Origin: Candidatus Borrarchaeum yapensis
Lineage (GTDB): Archaea > Asgardarchaeota > Sifarchaeia > Borrarchaeales > Borrarchaeaceae
DNA length: 64,000 nt
Assembly (NCBI GenBank): GCA_016840515.1
Contig: JAEOSF010000007.1
Span: 23,938 to 87,937, forward strand
Direction: 5' to 3'
The notes beneath the pieces are model-generated. The model worked only from the letters and a program-made list of their open reading frames with translations, was not told where the DNA came from and did no database searches. Both the position numbers and the translations under genes were made by a program. The stretch's first letter is position 1; every line of letters begins with the position of its first letter. Shown one piece after another: positions 16,327 to 25,857 of the stretch.

Positions 16327-17979
16327 CTAATAGTCCTCATCGCCCATGTCGGGCATTCCACCTGGTGGTCCTCCTGGACCTGCGCCAAGATCGCTAGCTG
16401 CGATGACATCATCAATTCGTAGGATCATTTGAGCTGCTTCGCTTGCACTTTTAATCGCCTGTTTTTTCACAGCAAGAGGCTCGAATATGTTCAGTGCGGC
16501 CATATCTGTTGTACCGCCTTCTTCTGTATTCACTCCATAGCTAGTATTACCTTGATCATGATCTGCACGTAATTGCACCAATGAATCTATGGGATCTAAA
16601 CCCGCATTTTCTGCTAGAGAGCGTGGAATGATCTCGACTGCATCTGCGAAGTTGTTTACCGCCAACTGTTCACGACCTCCAAGAGATCGCGCATAATCAC
16701 GTAAACCTCTTGCAATTTCAATTTCAGGCGCACCACCGCCTGGGACAACTTTAGCGTCTTGAATCACGTTTCTTACAACGCATAATGCGTCATGTATCGC
16801 GCGGTCTGCTTCATCAACTATAAGTTCTGTTCCACCTCTTATTAAGAGGCTTACAGCTCCTGGGTTCTTGCAACCTTCTACAAAAACCATGTTTTCATCA
16901 GAAATTTTTCGTTCTTCTACTGTTGCGGCTTCACCTAGATCTTCAGGAACAAGTTCGTCAAGATTTGATACTATTCTGCCACCAGTTGCCTTAGCGAGTT
17001 TCTCGATATCAGATTTTTTCACTCGTCTTATAGCGGCTATATTCGCCTTAGCTAAGAAATGCTGTGCTATGTCATCCATGCCTTTCTGGCAGAGAACAAC
17101 GTTTGCTCCAGCTGCACTTAGTTTATCAACCATTTCTTTGATCATATCTTCCTCTTGGTCGAGGAACGCTTGCATTTGCGTTGGATCAGTGATATTGATC
17201 TTGCTGTCAAATTCGGTTTTAGTGATTTCGAGAGCGGCGCTTAATAATGCTATTTTGGCATTTTTAACGATTTTGGGCATTCCTGGGTGTACAATCTCTT
17301 TGTCCATGACAATTCCGTTAATTAATGCTGTATCCTCTAAGGATTCACCTTTTTGCTTCTGAATAGCTATGTTTTCGATATCTACTTTCCACTGTCCATC
17401 GACTTGATTTGCTACTTGCTTGCACGCTTTCACTGCTAAATCTGCCAAGTGGTCTGAGGAATAAGCCACCATTTTTGAGCCCATTGCGGTCATAGCGATA
17501 TTCTTTAGCATTGCGGTATCTTCAATATTTACTGGTATTCCAAAGCCATCAAGAATTTCAAGGGTTTTTTCTGTTGCTTTTCTATATCCTTCAACAAGGA
17601 CAGTAGGATGAACATCTAAATCAAGGAGTGTCTCTGCGGCTTTTAATAGTTCTCCAGCCAGCACGACAACTGTTGTTGTTCCGTCACCTACTTCCACATC
17701 CTGCGTCTTAGCTAATTCGACAACCATTTTTGCTGTAGGATGCTGTACATCGATTTCTTTTAGTATTGTAGCACCGTCGTTCGTTATAACAACATCACCA
17801 AATGAATCAACCAGCATTTTGTCCATGCCTTTGGGTCCGAGTGATGTCCGAACCGCTTCAGCGATTACTTTTGCTGCTGCAATATTGTTTCTTTGAGCAT
17901 CTTTTCCTTCAGTTCTTTGTGCTCCTTCTCTTAATAGAAGGATAGGTGTTCCACCTAAATTTGCTGCTATTTTTAACAC
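16327..17979 (-). CDS. thermosome subunit (group II chaperonin), first gene of the pair
   Basis: This 550-residue paralogue of the next gene keeps all chaperonin signatures ([50 protein letters not shown]) and ends with a short Gly/Pro tail and an acidic DMGDEDY instead of a long GGM repeat. The start is unclear. The GTG at 17979 is the only conventional start codon, but AAGGTG, a good ribosome site, ends at this GTG and is well placed for an ATA four codons later, which would give the family-typical AANLGGTP start. The 225 bp upstream hold palindromes that may be operators. Confidence 0.95.
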   Translation of the reverse strand: MLKIAANLGGTPILLLREGAQRTEGKDAQRNNIAAAKVIAEAVRTSLGPKGMDKMLVDSFGDVVITNDGATILKEIDVQHPTAKMVVELAKTQDVEVGDGTTTVVVLAGELLKAAETLLDLDVHPTVLVEGYRKATEKTLEILDGFGIPVNIEDTAMLKNIAMTAMGSKMVAYSSDHLADLAVKACKQVANQVDGQWKVDIENIAIQKQKGESLEDTALINGIVMDKEIVHPGMPKIVKNAKIALLSAALEITKTEFDSKINITDPTQMQAFLDQEEDMIKEMVDKLSAAGANVVLCQKGMDDIAQHFLAKANIAAIRRVKKSDIEKLAKATGGRIVSNLDELVPEDLGEAATVEERKISDENMVFVEGCKNPGAVSLLIRGGTELIVDEADRAIHDALCVVRNVIQDAKVVPGGGAPEIEIARGLRDYARSLGGREQLAVNNFADAVEIIPRSLAENAGLDPIDSLVQLRADHDQGNTSYGVNTEEGGTTDMAALNIFEPLAVKKQAIKSASEAAQMILRIDDVIAASDLGAGPGGPPGGMPDMGDEDY

Positions 17980-18035
17980 CTTCTTTTTGTTACATTTTGT
18001 TTTTTTTTTTGAAAATTAGGTTACAACAATTTTTG

Positions 18036-18053
18036 AGAGTGACAACTCACTCT
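18036..18053. promoter_or_regulatory. inverted repeat upstream of the thermosome genes
   Basis: AGAGTGA (18036-18042) and TCACTCT (18047-18053) form a perfect 7-bp inverted repeat around CAAC, 57-74 bp upstream of the thermosome start. It directly abuts the palindrome at 18054-18069. It could be an operator or, less likely, a 5'-leader hairpin. Confidence 0.4.
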
Positions 18054-18069
18054 ATGTAGATATCTACAT
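18054..18069. promoter_or_regulatory. perfect 16-bp palindrome upstream of the thermosome genes
   Basis: ATGTAGATATCTACAT is fully self-complementary, and its half ATGTAGATA recurs as a direct repeat at 18077-18085. The position, 75-90 bp upstream of the thermosome start, suits a transcription-factor site near the promoter. The cognate factor is not known; the winged-helix gene just upstream is the obvious candidate. Confidence 0.45.
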
Positions 18070-18204
18070 GAAGTGTATGTAGATAGATTTGGGAAAACAT
18101 GAAGTTGAAGTAAATAAAAAGTTTGCGCCATCGTCAATAGTTGAGTTTCACAGATCGCTATTTGACTCCACAAGTCTCTATTCAAAGAATATGTAATCAA
18201 AAAA

Positions 18205-18741
18205 CTATTCTGATTTAGTTTCAATTAATTTTTCATTGAATGTTTTGATGTAATTTATTATTTTCTGTCGTAATTCGACAAGATACTGTCTTTTTTTCTC
18301 CAGTTCCTCAATTTCAGAATTCAGGTTTTCTAAAGCCATATTCAAATCAGAAATCTTTTCATCTGGAGAATCCCCAGTGTTAACAATAGTTTCTATTTTA
18401 TCAGTTAGTTCCGCATATTCGTCCTGATCTGGACTTTGTCGTTCAAAAGACAGGATTTTTGTTTCAAACGAGTCAGGTGTAATATCTGCCATGATTGAAA
18501 AAGATTTGGTGATCTTAAAATATTTTCTGGGTGGACCACCAACTGTACTTGCACCTTCATAGCTCTTTATGATTTTTAATTCTTTAAGCTGATCGAGATG
18601 TTTTCTTATAGCTTGATGCCTGATTTTAATGTCTTCGGATAGTTGAAAGACATAACCCGCCTCTTCGGAAAGAGCTGCAAGAATCTTTCGGCGAGTCTTG
18701 TTGCCTAAAATATCTAAAATCTTCTCAATATCAAGATCCAT
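18205..18741 (-). CDS. ArsR-like winged-helix regulator, last gene of the grpE-dnaK-dnaJ operon
   Basis: The 178-residue protein has an N-terminal winged helix (LGNKTRRKILAALSEEAG..., recognition helix near IRHQAIRKHLDQLKELKII, wing with GGPPRKYFKIT) and a C-terminal coiled coil (ALENLNSEIEELEKKRQYLVELRQKI) that probably mediates dimerisation. The start is the ATG at 18741, with GGTGA 8 nt upstream and 4 nt after the dnaJ stop; the frame reaching to 18762 would overlap dnaJ without a ribosome site. Being in the chaperone operon suggests a heat-shock or proteostasis regulator, in the manner of archaeal Phr/HSR1 ArsR-type repressors, but it is not close enough to name. Confidence 0.75.
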   Translation of the reverse strand: MDLDIEKILDILGNKTRRKILAALSEEAGYVFQLSEDIKIRHQAIRKHLDQLKELKIIKSYEGASTVGGPPRKYFKITKSFSIMADITPDSFETKILSFERQSPDQDEYAELTDKIETIVNTGDSPDEKISDLNMALENLNSEIEELEKKRQYLVELRQKIINYIKTFNEKLIETKSE

Positions 18742-18745
18742 CCGG

Positions 18746-19861
18746 TTATTCACCAAGCTCATTAGCTACATCTTGCAAAAGCTTTTTTTGAGATCTTGTC
18801 AAATTTTCGGGAGTCTTGATGATTACTCTTACGAGTTCATCTCCACGTCCACCATTTAAACTTGGCATTCCTTTTCCTTTTAGACGAAATAGTGTATGGG
18901 TTTGGGTGCCTGCTGGGATTTTGAGTTCTGCAGCACCATCAAGAGTAGGAATTTTCACTTTAGCACCGAGTGAGGCTTGGAAGAAGTTTATGGGCTGTTC
19001 AAGATAGAGGGTAGTACCATCGCGCTGGAATATTTCGTGCGGCAAAACATTAATAATGACATATAGATCTCCTGGAAGTCCTCCTGAAGTGCTAACTTCT
19101 CCTTCTCCTCGTAATCGCAGTACAGAGCCAGTGTCTACGCCTTTAGGTATTGTAACATTTATTTTTCGAGTTGAGCGAACTACACCAGATCCTCGACAGT
19201 TATGACAAGATTTCTCAATAATTTTTCCTGCACCGTTACATCGATCGCATGGTACTATTTGGACGAACCGTGTATTCCCTTGTGTACGAGCAATTTGAAT
19301 TTGTCCGTTTCCTTTACATTTTGGGCAGGTATTTATAGATGTGCCGGGTTCCGCACCTGTCCCCTCGCAAACTGGGCATCTTTCTCTACGTGGTATGTCT
19401 ATCTGACGTTCAATGCCGTTGGCTGCGTCTATTAACGTAATTTCAAGTTCAAACTGTAAGTCGTCACCTCGTTGAACTCTGGGTCCTCGCGCTCTCGCTC
19501 TTCGATTACCAAAGAACACATCGAAAATACTATCAAAGCCACCTCCAAAGCCGCCTCCAAAGCCACCTCCAAAGCCAAAATCTCTGAAAATGGAATCAAA
19601 GTCAACTCCGCTGAAAATATCCTCAGTAGTGTATCTACCATCAATGCCTGCATGTCCATACTGATTATACATACTTCTTTTTTCGTCATCAGAAAGAACA
19701 GCATATGCTTCAGAGACTTCTTTAAATTTGTCTGTAGCATCGGGGCTTTTGTTGCGATCTGGATGATATTGGACAGCTAGCTTTCGGTATGCCCTTTTGA
19801 TATCATCCTGTGAAGCATCTTTCGAGACGCCAAGAACTTCGTAGTAGTCGCGCTTTTCCAC
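18746..19861 (-). CDS. dnaJ: DnaJ (Hsp40) co-chaperone
   Basis: This is a full type I Hsp40 of 371 residues. The J domain has HPD at 33-35; then comes a Gly/Phe-rich linker with repeated GGFG units; then four CxxCxGxG zinc-finger repeats ([32 protein letters not shown]), and the C-terminal substrate-binding domains ([19 protein letters not shown]). It delivers unfolded clients to DnaK and stimulates its ATPase. The GGFG-coding DNA is locally repetitive (about 19540-19575). It lies 31 nt downstream of dnaK in the same operon. Confidence 0.97.
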   Translation of the reverse strand: MEKRDYYEVLGVSKDASQDDIKRAYRKLAVQYHPDRNKSPDATDKFKEVSEAYAVLSDDEKRSMYNQYGHAGIDGRYTTEDIFSGVDFDSIFRDFGFGGGFGGGFGGGFDSIFDVFFGNRRARARGPRVQRGDDLQFELEITLIDAANGIERQIDIPRRERCPVCEGTGAEPGTSINTCPKCKGNGQIQIARTQGNTRFVQIVPCDRCNGAGKIIEKSCHNCRGSGVVRSTRKINVTIPKGVDTGSVLRLRGEGEVSTSGGLPGDLYVIINVLPHEIFQRDGTTLYLEQPINFFQASLGAKVKIPTLDGAAELKIPAGTQTHTLFRLKGKGMPSLNGGRGDELVRVIIKTPENLTRSQKKLLQDVANELGE

Positions 19862-19892
19862 TATAATTCACCTAATAAAAAAAGGAAATAGG

Positions 19893-21779
19893 TTATTCGT
19901 CATCCACGACTTCATAGTCCGCATCTACAACTTTTTCTCCGGGTGGTGGAGGAGATGTACCTGTGGTTTCAGTCCCGCTACCAGGAGGCGGTTGTTGAGC
20001 AGCTTGCTCTTGAGCAACTTGTTGATATACTGCGGTTCCAATTTCTTGTAATACCTTTGCGAGTGCTTCCGTTTTTGCTTTTATTTGTGAAATATCTTCG
20101 CCTTTAAGCGCTTCATTTAATTCATTCACCGTATTTCTGATTCTATCCTTCTGTTCTTTCGCCAGTTTCTCTTCGAGATCCGCTAAGGTTTTCTCTGCAG
20201 TGTAGATCATTGAATCTGCATTGTTTCTAACTTCGACTTCTTCCTTCTTTTGTTTATCCTGTTCGGCAAATTGTTCCGCTTCTTTGACCATACGGTTAAT
20301 CTCAGATTGGTCGAGTTTTGTTGACGCTGTAATAGTGATTGACTGTTCTTTGCCCGTGCCAAGATCTTTTGCTGTAACATTTAATATCCCATTCTCATTG
20401 ATATCAAATTTAACTTCAATCTGAGGAACATTTCTTGGTGCTGGTGGAATGCCAACAAGATTGAACATGCCAAGCGAAACGTTATCAGCTGCCATTTTTC
20501 TTTCGCCCTGCAGAACGTTGATTGTGACACTTGTTTGGAAGTCAGCTGCAGTTGAAAATATCTGTTTTCGTTCAGCAGGAATTGTCGTATTTTTTTCCAT
20601 TATTGGAGTAGAGACGCCACCTAACGTTTCAACGCCTAGCGTAAGTGGTGTAACATCTAAAAGAACAATCTCATCTACTTCTCCAGCCATGATACCTCCC
20701 TGAATCGCTGCACCCATGGCAACACATTCCATAGGATCGACACCCGTTTCAGCAGGTTTACCAATGATATCCTCCACGAATTTTCTTACAATTGGCATGC
20801 GAGTTGGACCACCAACAAGGATGACTTTCTCAATTTGATTTGGCTGTAATTTTGCATCTTGTAATGCGGTCATCATTGGGCCTCTGCATCGCTCTATAAT
20901 AGGAGTTACGAGTCGTTCTAGCGTTGAGCGAGTCAATTTCATTCGCAGGTTTTTAGGTCCGCTTTCATCTGCAGCAATAAACGGGAGATTTATTTCTGTT
21001 TCCAAGACTGTAGATAGTTCGATCTTTGCCCTCTCGCCAGCCTCTCTCACGCGCTGCATTGCGGTCGCATCAGAACGAAGATCAATTCCATTGTCTTTCT
21101 TAAATCCATCAACAATATAGTCAACAATAGTGTTATCCATATCAGTTCCGCCTAACTGGGTATCACCACTTGTTGATTCAACCAGAAACGCGTTTTGTCC
21201 AAAATCCATAATTGTAACGTCAAGAGTACCGCCGCCAAAGTCGAACACAAGAATTTTTAATTCCTGATCCATTTTGTCAATGCCGAAAGCTAAAGATGCT
21301 GCAGTTGGTTCATTGATAATACGAACAACATCTAATCCGGCAATGACCCCTGCATCCTTTGTTGCTTGTCGCTGATTATCATTGAAATAAGCTGGTACTG
21401 TAATCACTGCTTTTTCCACTTTTCCACCTAGAAAGGCCTCAGCATCTCGTTTAATCTTTTGAAGTATGAAAGCTGAGATTTGTTGGGGTGAATATGTTTT
21501 GCCATGAATGTTCACCTTATAATCTTGGCCCATTTTTCGCTTAATCGCAGTGATGGTAGCTTCAGGATTTGACACTGCCTGACGACGTGCTGGTTCACCT
21601 ACAAGTAGAGATCCATCTTCAGCAAATGCTACATATGACGGGAACGCTTTGCCATATTGAGTGCTTCCTTCCGCACTCGGGATAATGACAGGTCTACCGC
21701 CCATCATGGCCGCCGCTGCTGAATTGCTAGTTCCAAGATCTATGCCAATAATTTTTTCCCTTTTTGTTTCTTTAGCCAT
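19893..21779 (-). CDS. dnaK: DnaK (Hsp70) chaperone
   Basis: This 628-residue Hsp70 carries all nucleotide-domain signatures: GIDLGTSNS (12-20), [29 protein letters not shown] and [10 protein letters not shown]; the substrate-binding domain and helical lid follow, and the C-terminus is the acidic [14 protein letters not shown] typical of bacterial-type DnaK. In archaea the DnaK-DnaJ-GrpE set is patchy and is thought to have come from bacteria by transfer; base composition here looks like that of its neighbours, so any transfer is old. It starts 2 nt after the grpE stop. Confidence 0.98.
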   Translation of the reverse strand: MAKETKREKIIGIDLGTSNSAAAAMMGGRPVIIPSAEGSTQYGKAFPSYVAFAEDGSLLVGEPARRQAVSNPEATITAIKRKMGQDYKVNIHGKTYSPQQISAFILQKIKRDAEAFLGGKVEKAVITVPAYFNDNQRQATKDAGVIAGLDVVRIINEPTAASLAFGIDKMDQELKILVFDFGGGTLDVTIMDFGQNAFLVESTSGDTQLGGTDMDNTIVDYIVDGFKKDNGIDLRSDATAMQRVREAGERAKIELSTVLETEINLPFIAADESGPKNLRMKLTRSTLERLVTPIIERCRGPMMTALQDAKLQPNQIEKVILVGGPTRMPIVRKFVEDIIGKPAETGVDPMECVAMGAAIQGGIMAGEVDEIVLLDVTPLTLGVETLGGVSTPIMEKNTTIPAERKQIFSTAADFQTSVTINVLQGERKMAADNVSLGMFNLVGIPPAPRNVPQIEVKFDINENGILNVTAKDLGTGKEQSITITASTKLDQSEINRMVKEAEQFAEQDKQKKEEVEVRNNADSMIYTAEKTLADLEEKLAKEQKDRIRNTVNELNEALKGEDISQIKAKTEALAKVLQEIGTAVYQQVAQEQAAQQPPPGSGTETTGTSPPPPGEKVVDADYEVVDDE

Positions 21780-21781
21780 AA

Positions 21782-22441
21782 TTATACCTCCATTTTTTTG
21801 TTATCATCATTATTTGTAGAATCATCTTTGATAGATTCTTCTTTTTTAGGAATTTTCGACACTGCAACCGTAGCAGGTCGAATTATTTCATCATCTAACA
21901 AGTATCCTTTTCTAAATTCTTCAATTATTGTGTTATTGGGGTGATCTAAAGATTCAATCCGACAGACTACCTCGTGATAACGAGGATCCATCCGTTTTCC
22001 TAACGCATCTATCTTTTTTACCCCTTCTTCTTTTAAGATCTTATCAAACTGATCTGAGATCATCTTCACTCCGTCAAAAAAAGCAGAGTTAGTTAATTCT
22101 TTGTCGCTGTTTTGGGCAGTTGAAACGGCTCGTTCAAGATCATCTACAATAGTTAATAGCCTGCCCAAAAAGCTTATAATTCCAACTTTCTGTATTCGTT
22201 CCATTTCCTTTTTCGTTCTTTTTTGAAAATTTTCAAGGTCGGCCTTCAGATATTTTAGTCTTTTTAAGTAATCTTCGGCTCGTGCTTTTTCTGTTCGTAA
22301 CTCTTCCTTTAACTGCTCTATCTTTTCCGCTTCGTTCTTTTCAATTGGTATCTCTACCTCATGTTTTTCCTTTTCTGCACTACTTGATGCGTTGTTATTC
22401 TCATTTATTTTTGTTGAGTCATCTTTAGTATTATTCGTCAT
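21782..22441 (-). CDS. grpE: GrpE nucleotide-exchange factor
   Basis: The 219-residue protein has a disordered charged N-terminus, a long coiled coil ([30 protein letters not shown]), the four-helix region and the C-terminal beta wing ([14 protein letters not shown]...[17 protein letters not shown]) of GrpE. It releases ADP from DnaK. The ATG at 22441 has GGAGG 8 nt upstream, so the longer frame to 22477 is rejected. It is the first gene of grpE-dnaK-dnaJ-regulator. Confidence 0.96.
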   Translation of the reverse strand: MTNNTKDDSTKINENNNASSSAEKEKHEVEIPIEKNEAEKIEQLKEELRTEKARAEDYLKRLKYLKADLENFQKRTKKEMERIQKVGIISFLGRLLTIVDDLERAVSTAQNSDKELTNSAFFDGVKMISDQFDKILKEEGVKKIDALGKRMDPRYHEVVCRIESLDHPNNTIIEEFRKGYLLDDEIIRPATVAVSKIPKKEESIKDDSTNNDDNKKMEV

Positions 22442-22499
22442 TTGTGAGCCTCCACTCAGTAAAGAGTAACAAACCATCCAATGCTTTTTTAATACAGAA

Positions 22500-22519
22500 A
22501 CGTCTATTATAATAGACGT
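22500..22519. promoter_or_regulatory. perfect 20-bp palindrome overlapping the predicted grpE promoter
   Basis: ACGTCTATTATAATAGACGT is fully self-complementary, 59-78 bp upstream of the grpE ATG. Its core TATTATAATA reads as an archaeal TATA box, so a dimeric repressor bound here would block TBP. Its arms (GTCTA/TAGAC) are not identical to the thermosome palindrome, but both have a TAGAY-type half site. Confidence 0.55.
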
Positions 22520-23101
22520 AAACAGATAAAGTTTATTTCTCCATTAATTTATACGTTCATATTAGATTTTCTTTATATTAGGGTGTTTGATACATATTTT
22601 CACGAATAAATATCATCTTTTAATTTAGAAAAATATTTATGTTGGTGTTTTGTTTACTTCTTATTGATTTTTTACAAAATGTGTTCATTTTATAGGTGAT
22701 AAACTAAGTCACTTTTGGTGACATAATAAGTTCATTTATCGCTGTATTTAAACTTAATGGTAAAGGTCACTAGAACATCAATAGTCGATTGAGTAAATGC
22801 CAATATAAGGTCAGAGTATTTACCAAAGGCTATAAGATTGATATACAATAAAAAATCAACAAGCGTAGATTAATATTTATGAAAAAAGAGTTAATAGAAA
22901 CTCACTTTAGATCCTTCTTCAAATAGATGAAAGATCGCTGTTTTTCAAAAAACACTTATAAATCAAACCGCTGAGAGTTGGTCACGAAACATAACAGATA
23001 CGCCATAAATACTTGACATACCTTTTATTTTACCATTTTATATAAGATAAGCGGACGTGGGTGTATTTCACAACAGGATCAATAGGATGCGCATAATTAC
23101 G

Positions 23102-23110
23102 TTATAAATA
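23102..23110 (+). promoter_or_regulatory. TATA-like box before the wlbA-like operon
   Basis: TTATAAATA lies 18-26 bp before the ATG at 23128, which would give an almost leaderless transcript. A GAGG 8 nt before the ATG argues that some leader exists, so the call is tentative. Confidence 0.35.
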
Positions 23111-23127
23111 TACAATGAGGCGATTTT

Positions 23128-24138
23128 ATGGTTGAAATTGGAGTGCTTGGTGTTGGTGAATGGGGAAAAAACCACGCACGGGTCTATAGAGAGTTGGAAA
23201 ATTCAAATTTAGTCATGGTGGCAGATTTAAGCGGTATGAGGCTAAAAAAACTCAATAAAACGTACAAAGTAGCTGTGACAAATGATTATCGTGATATCTT
23301 AAACGATCCAGAGATAGAGGCTGTGAGTGTATGTACACCTAGCTCAACTCATTTTGAAATTGTAAAAGAGTGTTTAGAGGCAGGAAAACATGTTCTTGTG
23401 GAAAAACCCTTGTGTTTGGACTCATTAAGCGCTCAAAAACTGATTGACATTTCTGAAAAACATAATAAAATCTTAATGGTAGGACACATCTTTCGTTTTA
23501 ATCCTGCCGTAAGAAAATTGAAAGATGAAATCGGTAAAGACAACTTTGGCAGAATATTCTTTTTATACGGATCAAGAATGGGTTTAAGAACACCAAGAGA
23601 TGATTGCGGCGTTATCTTTGACTTCGCACTCCATGATTTTGATGTGTTTTGTTTTTTATTAAACGATTTTCCCATTGAAGTTACAGCAATAGGAACGCCA
23701 TACTTGCGAGAGCCATATGAAGATGTGGGAATAGTTACACTTCGCTTTCCAAACAATATTCTTGCTCATATTCAGGTGAGTTGGCTTACTCCAAAGAAGA
23801 TAAGAGATTTGTGGGTAGTTGGACAAGAAAAAAGTGCGAGCTTGGACTACATGTCGCAAGATATTGAAATCTATGATATTGGTGTTGTCCCAGAATATGA
23901 TTCCTTTGGTGGATTCAAACTTATTACTCGAGAGGGTGATACATACAAACCATATATACAGAACTTAGAACCACTTAAACTAGAACTTGCCCATTTTCTA
24001 GAGTGCATCGAAAACAAGAAACAACCTTTAACGGATGGAAAAGTTGGCATACAAGTAATTAAGATTATTGAGGCGACATACAAGTCCATAAAAGAGAAAA
24101 AAACAGTCAACTTGAGGGAAGAATGTGGATCTTCTTAA
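23128..24138 (+). CDS. Gfo/Idh/MocA oxidoreductase, WlbA-like UDP-sugar 3-dehydrogenase
   Basis: The 336-residue protein has the NAD(P)-binding Rossmann motif GVLGVGEWGKNHARVY at the N-terminus and the family's EKP motif (KHVLVEKPLCLD near residue 92). With the acyltransferase and the aminotransferase that follow, the order matches wlbA-wlbB-wlbC/wbpB-D-E, in which WlbA oxidises C3 of UDP-N-acetyl-glucosaminuronic acid before transamination. The product, a 2,3-diacetamido-uronic acid sugar, is known from bacterial O-antigens and methanogen N-glycans. The UDP-GlcNAc 6-dehydrogenase that makes the substrate is not in the window. It is the first gene of a four-gene operon and overlaps the next by 14 bp. 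Confidence 0.85.
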   Translation: MVEIGVLGVGEWGKNHARVYRELENSNLVMVADLSGMRLKKLNKTYKVAVTNDYRDILNDPEIEAVSVCTPSSTHFEIVKECLEAGKHVLVEKPLCLDSLSAQKLIDISEKHNKILMVGHIFRFNPAVRKLKDEIGKDNFGRIFFLYGSRMGLRTPRDDCGVIFDFALHDFDVFCFLLNDFPIEVTAIGTPYLREPYEDVGIVTLRFPNNILAHIQVSWLTPKKIRDLWVVGQEKSASLDYMSQDIEIYDIGVVPEYDSFGGFKLITREGDTYKPYIQNLEPLKLELAHFLECIENKKQPLTDGKVGIQVIKIIEATYKSIKEKKTVNLREECGSS

Positions 24139-24754
24139 AATTTATCCAAATGTTCAACTCGGAAAAGATGTCGTGATTGATGATTTCGTCATAATTGGCG
24201 CACCGCCACGTAGGAAAAAACCAGGTGAACTAGCAACTACGATTGGAGATAATTCACACATACGTTCACATTCAATTATTTATGCCGGCACAGAAATTGG
24301 AAATGGGCTAGAAACGGGACACGGAATAATGATAAGAGAGGGGAATAAAATAGGTGATGATTGCTCTATTGGAACGAATAGTGTTCTTGAGAATGACAAT
24401 AATATTGGAAATAATGTGAGAATTCATTCTAATGTCTTCATCCCACAGTATACCGTAATAGAAAATAACGCTTGGATTGGACCTAATGTAGTGTTAACTA
24501 ATGACCCCCATCCGCCCTGTGCAAAATGTATGAAGGGTCCAACCATCAAGAGATATGCCAGGATTGGTGCACATTCTACAATACTGCCAAAATTGACCAT
24601 TGGAGAAAATTCATTGGTCGGCGCAGGATCATTGGTCACAAAAGATGTTCCTCCAAATTCAGTTGTTATGGGACATCCCGCAAAGTTCATAAAAAGGATA
24701 ACTGAAATTGAATGCAAATCCGGTATTCAAGAGAAACCCTATCAGGAGATGTAA
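24125..24754 (+). CDS. left-handed beta-helix acetyltransferase, WlbB-like
   Basis: The 209-residue product shows hexapeptide repeats ([IV]GxxxxI type) through most of its length and a conserved NDPHPPCAKCMKGP insertion followed by IKRYARIGAHSTILP, as in WlbB/WbpD N-acetyltransferases that acetylate the 3-amino group from acetyl-CoA. It ends with the common VVMGHPAKFIKRI. It begins with GTG inside the last codons of the wlbA-like gene (GAGGGAAG just upstream), so the two are translationally coupled. Confidence 0.85.
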   Translation: MDLLKIYPNVQLGKDVVIDDFVIIGAPPRRKKPGELATTIGDNSHIRSHSIIYAGTEIGNGLETGHGIMIREGNKIGDDCSIGTNSVLENDNNIGNNVRIHSNVFIPQYTVIENNAWIGPNVVLTNDPHPPCAKCMKGPTIKRYARIGAHSTILPKLTIGENSLVGAGSLVTKDVPPNSVVMGHPAKFIKRITEIECKSGIQEKPYQEM

Positions 24755-24756
24755 TA

Positions 24757-25839
24757 ATGATACCTTTCGGAAAGCCTATCGTGACTGAAAAGCAAAAAGA
24801 GGCTGTATTAAACGTATTATCGACCACCTCATTTATCTTAGGCGAGAATGTTCACAAATTCGAAGAGGAATTCGCAGCTTATTGTGGAGCAAAGTATGGG
24901 ATTGGTGTAAGTTCAGGTACTGAAGCTTTATACTTAGCTCTATTAACTGCAGGAATCACTGCGGGTGATGAAGTTATAACCGTACCAAATACCTTTATTG
25001 CGACATCAAACTCAATTATACATGCTAATGCTACTCCTGTATTTGTGGAAATCGATCCTATTACATATACTATGGATGTAGATAAATTAAAAGAAAAAAT
25101 CTCGAATAAAACACGCGCTATAATTCCCGTACATCTCTATGGACACCCAGCGGATATGGATCCGATCGTTGAGTTAGCCGCACAGTATGAGATTCCAGTA
25201 ATTGAAGATGCGTGTCAGGCTCATGGTGGAAAATACAAAGGAACACCTACAGGCTCGATTGGTGATCTTGCATGTTTCAGTTTTTATCCTTCTAAAAATA
25301 TGACAGTTTGTGGAGATGGTGGAATGATCGTGACAGACAACGAGGAATTTACTGAGAAAATCCGGATGTTACGAAGTCACGGTCAGAGGGTAAAAAATAG
25401 ACATGATCTTATTGGATTTACCGCCCGGCTTAGCGAAATTTCAGCAGCAATTGGAAGAGAACAACTCAAGGAGTTAGATAACTGGAATAAGAAAAGAAGG
25501 GCGAATGCAGCTTTATACGATGAGCTCCTAGAAAAAAATATTATTAAACCAATCGAAAAGGAATGGGCATATCATGTATACCATTTGTATGTAGCTCAAT
25601 GCGAAAAGCGAGATGAATTAGTAGACTTCTTGACCAAAAATGAAATTGGTGTAGGCATACATTATCCAATCCCGATTCATCTACAACCGGCATATATTGA
25701 TCGATTCGATTTTAGTTCAGGAATGTATCCTATAAGCGAAAAAATTGCTAATAAGATAATATCGCTCCCAGTTCATCCTGCACTCAATGAAGAAGATGTA
25801 CAGTTTGTTGCAGAGAAAATCAGAGAATTTTATCGCTAA
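24757..25839 (+). CDS. DegT/DnrJ/EryC1-family sugar aminotransferase, WlbC-like
   Basis: This PLP enzyme transfers an amino group from glutamate to a 3-keto (or 4-keto) nucleotide sugar. Family landmarks are SSGTEALYLAL near residue 60, VIEDACQAHGG near 155 and the cofactor lysine in FYPSKNMTVCGDGGM near 180-190. The start is the ATG at 24757 (AGGAG 8 nt upstream, 2 nt after the previous stop); the frame extends further to 24712 but would overlap the acetyltransferase. Position three in a wlbA-B-C order makes the C3 aminotransferase role likely. Confidence 0.87.
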   Translation: MIPFGKPIVTEKQKEAVLNVLSTTSFILGENVHKFEEEFAAYCGAKYGIGVSSGTEALYLALLTAGITAGDEVITVPNTFIATSNSIIHANATPVFVEIDPITYTMDVDKLKEKISNKTRAIIPVHLYGHPADMDPIVELAAQYEIPVIEDACQAHGGKYKGTPTGSIGDLACFSFYPSKNMTVCGDGGMIVTDNEEFTEKIRMLRSHGQRVKNRHDLIGFTARLSEISAAIGREQLKELDNWNKKRRANAALYDELLEKNIIKPIEKEWAYHVYHLYVAQCEKRDELVDFLTKNEIGVGIHYPIPIHLQPAYIDRFDFSSGMYPISEKIANKIISLPVHPALNEEDVQFVAEKIREFYR

Positions 25840-25857
25840 TACCCAGTACTAGCATGA

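Larger units (their letters stand above)
22442..23127. other. 686-bp intergenic region between the divergent grpE and wlbA-like operons
   Basis: The region is very AT-rich and non-coding. It contains the 20-bp palindrome near the grpE promoter, a weak inverted repeat GTCAC-N5-GTGAC near 22711-22725 and a TATA-like box before the rightward wlbA-like gene. I see no RNA gene, and the middle (about 22530-23090) has no feature I can support. Confidence 0.6.

Noticed and set aside
18021..18224. Minus-strand frame of 67 codons between the winged-helix gene and the thermosome genes
   Set aside because: It covers the operator-like repeats, overlaps the regulator's 3' end, has no ribosome site and no family resemblance.
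19540..19575. Short tandem DNA repeat that could look like a repeat array
   Set aside because: It encodes the Gly-Phe linker (GGFG units) of DnaJ, normal for the family.
22711..22725. Inverted repeat GTCAC-N5-GTGAC in the long gap before the wlbA-like gene
   Set aside because: A 5-bp arm is expected by chance in a gap of this length, and it is far from either start.
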